Shown: piece after piece, positions 61,301 through 64,000 of the stretch | How the letters are laid out: each line of letters starts with the position of its first letter | Position numbering within the stretch: position 1 is the stretch's first letter | Assembly (NCBI RefSeq): GCF_016859285.1 | Contig: NC_053407.1 | Coordinates: 19,278,699-19,342,698 of the forward strand | Source: Xiphias gladius | Lineage: Eukaryota; Chordata; Actinopteri; Istiophoriformes; Xiphiidae | Direction: 5' to 3' | Length of the DNA stretch: 64,000 nt | Notes under the pieces: model-generated | Seen by the model: the letters and a program-made list of their open reading frames with translations, nothing else | Databases searched by the model: none | Told to the model about the DNA's origin: nothing | Translations under genes and position numbers: made by a program

Positions 61301-63985
61301 ATAAGACAGAAATGCTGAGAACTACTGGTTTAACCTTTAACACTGCATTTATTTGATTATGCAGAAACCTAACATGAAAAGTGACTAGCAACTATAGCCG
61401 TCAGATAAATCTAATGCAGTACAAAGTACAATATTTCCCTTTGAAAGGTAGTGGAGTTTAAAGTAGTATTAATTGTCCTCTGCCAAAAAGGATTTTACGT
61501 TTCAGTGTTACGTTTGAGAGATACAGTAGTTAGACTGTTAGAGGGATGGATTAAAGTCTTTAGATTAATCTCAACAAACTACAGTTTATGGGGGTTGTTT
61601 ATGTTAATCAATTCATGTTGGAGCAGAGCCCCCCAACCTCTAATATCCGCCGCATCACCCCTCCCTGTAATAACTCTGATGAAGCCAAAAGGACTCGGTT
61701 ACAGGAATTTGTATTTTGGCCTCCTCATATAGGCTAAACATTCAAACAGTTGCTGAAAATTGAGTTTCAAAGTTCAGCCTTTGCCCTGGAAAGAACAGCT
61801 GACATCAAAAAAAAAAAAAAAAAAAAAAAAACTGACCTCAAAGTTCATTTAGTGGCTGTTCTGGAGCTTTCAAGCATATCATATGATCCCCATCACCACA
61901 AAGTGCAGAAAGGCGAGAGTTTCTCAAAGTGCTTAGAAAAAAATACACATTTGAACATGCCGTGTCATGTGGGAAAACAGACATACACATGACAGGAAAA
62001 GATTTTCCATGCAATACAAAATCTCATTATTAAGAATGTGATGCATTCCTGTAGATTCAACTACGCAACAGTAAATAACCTAGTTAAAATTGGCTTCACA
62101 TTGAATAACTACAACATTAAATTGCTGGTTACATATTATCACATATCAGTAAACTAATAATATAATAGTATACACGATGAGGGGCCATCCCATATGATGA
62201 GTCCTCTTACTTCTGATACCACATTTTTTCTGATTATACTTCTTTACTTTTTCTTTAAAAAGAGTAAAATTTTGAATACAGGACTTTTACTAAATGAGTT
62301 CTAGCAAGTATCTGAATATTTCTTCCACCACTGCTAATTACAAAATTATAAAAAATGTATATTGTAGGATCTTTTTTTTTCTTAATTTTAACCTTTCAAG
62401 ACCAGTGACAGATACAGTAAGAGGAGGCTGCAGCAGATGGGCGGCTTGTTACAATACTTTTCCAATCTATTAATGAATTTCTTTGTGACACCAGCTTCCT
62501 CTTTGTCCTATAAATCAAACTCACCATACAACTAGTGAAGCAGAGATTTTTTGTTCTTCTGTTTGCCATTTAAAGTTGTGTGAAACTATTTTTGTCATCA
62601 CCATGGATAAAGGCCAAAAATTTTTTGTTTTTTTAAGGATAAAGACATCGCTTGAGCTTTCAGTTAAATAATTTTAGTCTTCTCTTTATGTCAAATATGT
62701 GTGTGTGTGTGTGTGTGTGTGTTTGTGTGTGTGTGTATATGTGGGTGGTTGACTTTGTATTCACATGGTTACCCCTGTTTCCTGTGAAAGGATAATGCTC
62801 GGGGTCAGAAGTCAGTGCAGCGGGGGGGTTAGTGGGGGGTGGGGGCGTCTGGAAGGCATTTCCTGGCCTGGCAGCTGCACAGAGTCAGCTCCAGCTCTCT
62901 CTCTCTCTTACGATCTGGGAGCTGTTTATCTCCAGGATGTCAATAATGTCATGTCATCCTTCAGGGCAGGCGAGAGAAACATCCAGGAAGTCCATTACCA
63001 AACATCGTGTGGATCAATGAATGGGCAGCGGGCACACACTGCTCTGACACTGCTGCCCTCTAGTGGTGCTGGGGCCACAATGCTGACATGATGGACCACA
63101 TCTCTTTGATCTCTAATGTTTGATAGTCAGTTTTTCTGTTTTCTGCGTGTTTACAGGTGTGTACATACTGATAGCCGTTGGAGCCGTGATGATGCTTGTT
63201 GGCTTCCTAGGATGTTACGGTGCCATTCAGGAGTCTCAGTGTCTGCTGGGGACGGTGAGTGTCTCGACCTTGAGACTTTGCAGCTCTCGCACCTGTGAAC
63301 TTTAGCCAGCAGGATGCTTTCTTAGATTTAAATAGAATAATTGATTTTAATCTGTTAGAGACTTTGAGATTCAAACATTTTCCCTCATTTTCCTTCCTAA
63401 GTTCTTCTTCTTTTTGGTAATCCTCTTTGCCTGTGAAGTGGCTGCAGCAATCTGGGGTTTCATGAACAGGGACACAGTAAGTAATAAACACACACACACA
63501 GCTCACTGCAGCCCTGCACGATAAATGTTTCGAAATGTTGTGTACTGATTTTCCACTGCTCCAGTGAACCTGCTCTGTTTGTTTGTTGTTGTGGTGTCTG
63601 AAACAACCTGCCCACTGTCTACAGATCTCCAAAGAGCTGATCAACTTCTACGACTCTGCGTACATCAAGGCTGTGGATGTCTCCGGGTCTCCCAGTAAAG
63701 ACGCTGCCATCAAGGTCCTGGATGTTTTCCACACCACAGTACGTCATGATGGAAAATCTTCACTTCATTCGGCTCTGATGTGGTGTTCGCAGACACCAGT
63801 TGTTTTGTCATGTGTTTATAGGTGATAAAATATTTATGGATCATGCATTTTTGTTAGCGAGTTACCTCTTGTTTATCTTCTTTCAGCTTGACTGCTGTGG
63901 TAAAGGAGACGACACCGTGCTCTTCAGACAAGTTGCCAGCGCCTTGTGTCCAAGAAAGTCTCCAGAAGACTTTCTGAAATCTCAG
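55399..63985 (+). CDS. CD81: CD81 tetraspanin (5' part; continues beyond window)
   Basis: Four-pass membrane scaffold that organises tetraspanin microdomains and, in mammals, partners CD19 in B cells. Exons seen: 55399-55464, 57313-57427, 63157-63254, 63402-63476, 63625-63738 and 63887-63985. They are in phase and the last ends in a donor (gtatac), so the 189 residues here are partial. N-terminal GCTKCIKYM has juxtamembrane cysteines, likely palmitoylated. Transmembrane 1 includes [17 protein letters not shown]. Transmembrane 2 ([20 protein letters not shown]) runs into [11 protein letters not shown], the conserved CD81/CD9 small loop. Transmembrane 3 is [20 protein letters not shown]. The large extracellular loop begins about residue 116 and carries the tetraspanin CCG motif in LDCCGKGDD and a later cysteine in ALCPRKSP. 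The remaining loop cysteines and transmembrane 4 lie outside. Loop sequence diverges from mammals but the membrane segments fit CD81 better than CD9. Teleosts have cd81a and cd81b; which one is not assigned. Confidence 0.93.
59648..60132. mobile_element. Fold-back (palindromic) element in CD81 intron 2
   Basis: The left half begins 'gtttaaatgaagagtttgac' and passes through 'ccgctctcctatctgt', 'ttagcttagcataaag', 'actggaaacagg' and 'agctagcctggctct'. The reverse complement of the right half begins 'gtttaaagcaatagttttta' and passes through 'gccactctcatgtctgt', 'ttagtttagcataagg', 'actagaaaacgg' and 'aactagcatggctct'. The arms of about 170-190 bases face each other around a short centre. I recognise the 'agcctggctct' type as a frequent teleost repeat. 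No coding capacity. Confidence 0.75.
60934..61480 (+). repeat. Interspersed repeat, family A, full-length-like copy with internal insertion
   Basis: Starts 'agcagtggtagaacaagtat' and continues with 'cagtaaaagtaccactac'. After a foreign-looking stretch with a 14-base C run (about 61013-61310), it resumes with 'gactagcaactatagc', 'gtcagataaat', 'aaagtacaatatttccct' and 'ggtagtggag'. These motifs follow the order of the family as I remember it. Confidence 0.6.
61807..61831. repeat. Poly-A run (about 25)
   Basis: A homopolymer preceding 'ctgacctcaaag'. It may be a retroposon tail or a simple slippage tract; nothing nearby decides. Confidence 0.9.
62000..62337 (-). repeat. Interspersed repeat, family A, inverted copy
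   Basis: Read on the minus strand it begins at 62337 with 'agcagtggtggaagaaatat' and passes through 'ggatggcccct', 'cagcaatttaatgttgtag' and 'gaatgcatcacattct'. It faces the copy at 60934. Confidence 0.65.
62699..62740. repeat. (GT)n microsatellite, interrupted
   Basis: GT tract with one GTTT interruption in CD81 intron 2. Confidence 0.95.
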
Positions 63986-64000
63986 GTATACACAGAGTTT

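Larger units (their letters stand above)
57428..63156. other. CD81 intron 2 (5.7 kb), repeat-laden
   Basis: No coding exon is recognised between the donor at 57428 and the acceptor ending at 63156. It holds a fold-back element (59648-60132), two inverted family A repeats (60934-61480 and 62000-62337), poly-A and TG tracts. Confidence 0.7.

Overview
The window is a piece of teleost fish genome, most likely a spiny-rayed fish. It has multi-exon genes with canonical GT-AG introns, long (TG)n microsatellites, a decayed Tc1 transposon, an L2/CR1-type LINE remnant and several interspersed repeats that I recognise as typical of bony fish. One 500-base run of N (6397-6896) is an assembly gap. I found no CRISPR array, prokaryotic gene or viral gene, and nothing that looks like an undescribed multi-gene system. 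I assembled the gene models by hand from splice sites, reading phase and remembered family sequences.

Five protein-coding genes are present, four complete and one cut by the window end. From left to right: SAAL1 (+, 9860-15225, 13 exons counting the putative first one), TPH1 (+, 25495-30505, 11 exons), SERGEF (+, 32164-40808, 11 exons), KCNC1/Kv3.1 (-, 46050-53286, 4 coding exons) and CD81 (+, 55399-63985, first six coding exons, continuing past the window). The order SAAL1-TPH1-SERGEF-KCNC1 matches the human 11p15.1 block. CD81, in human at 11p15.5, lies beside KCNC1 here.

Layout: 1-9000 is gene-poor and repeat-rich (Tc1 remnant, fold-back element, microsatellites, gap). SAAL1 occupies 9.2-15.5 kb, starting from a GC-rich promoter with an NRF1-like site. 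15.5-25.2 kb is intergenic and holds the LINE remnant. TPH1 and SERGEF follow head-to-tail, with less than 1 kb between the TPH1 poly(A) signal and the SERGEF start codon. SERGEF and KCNC1 converge on a 5.2 kb gene-free stretch at 40.8-46.0 kb. KCNC1 and CD81 diverge from a GC-rich 2.1 kb interval at 53.3-55.4 kb, where CD81 has a clear TATA box.

The genes do not form one pathway. TPH1 catalyses the rate-limiting step of serotonin synthesis, SERGEF is an RCC1-like protein linked to secretion, KCNC1 is a fast delayed-rectifier potassium channel, CD81 is a tetraspanin and SAAL1 is an armadillo-like protein linked to cell proliferation. What they share is an old linkage group.
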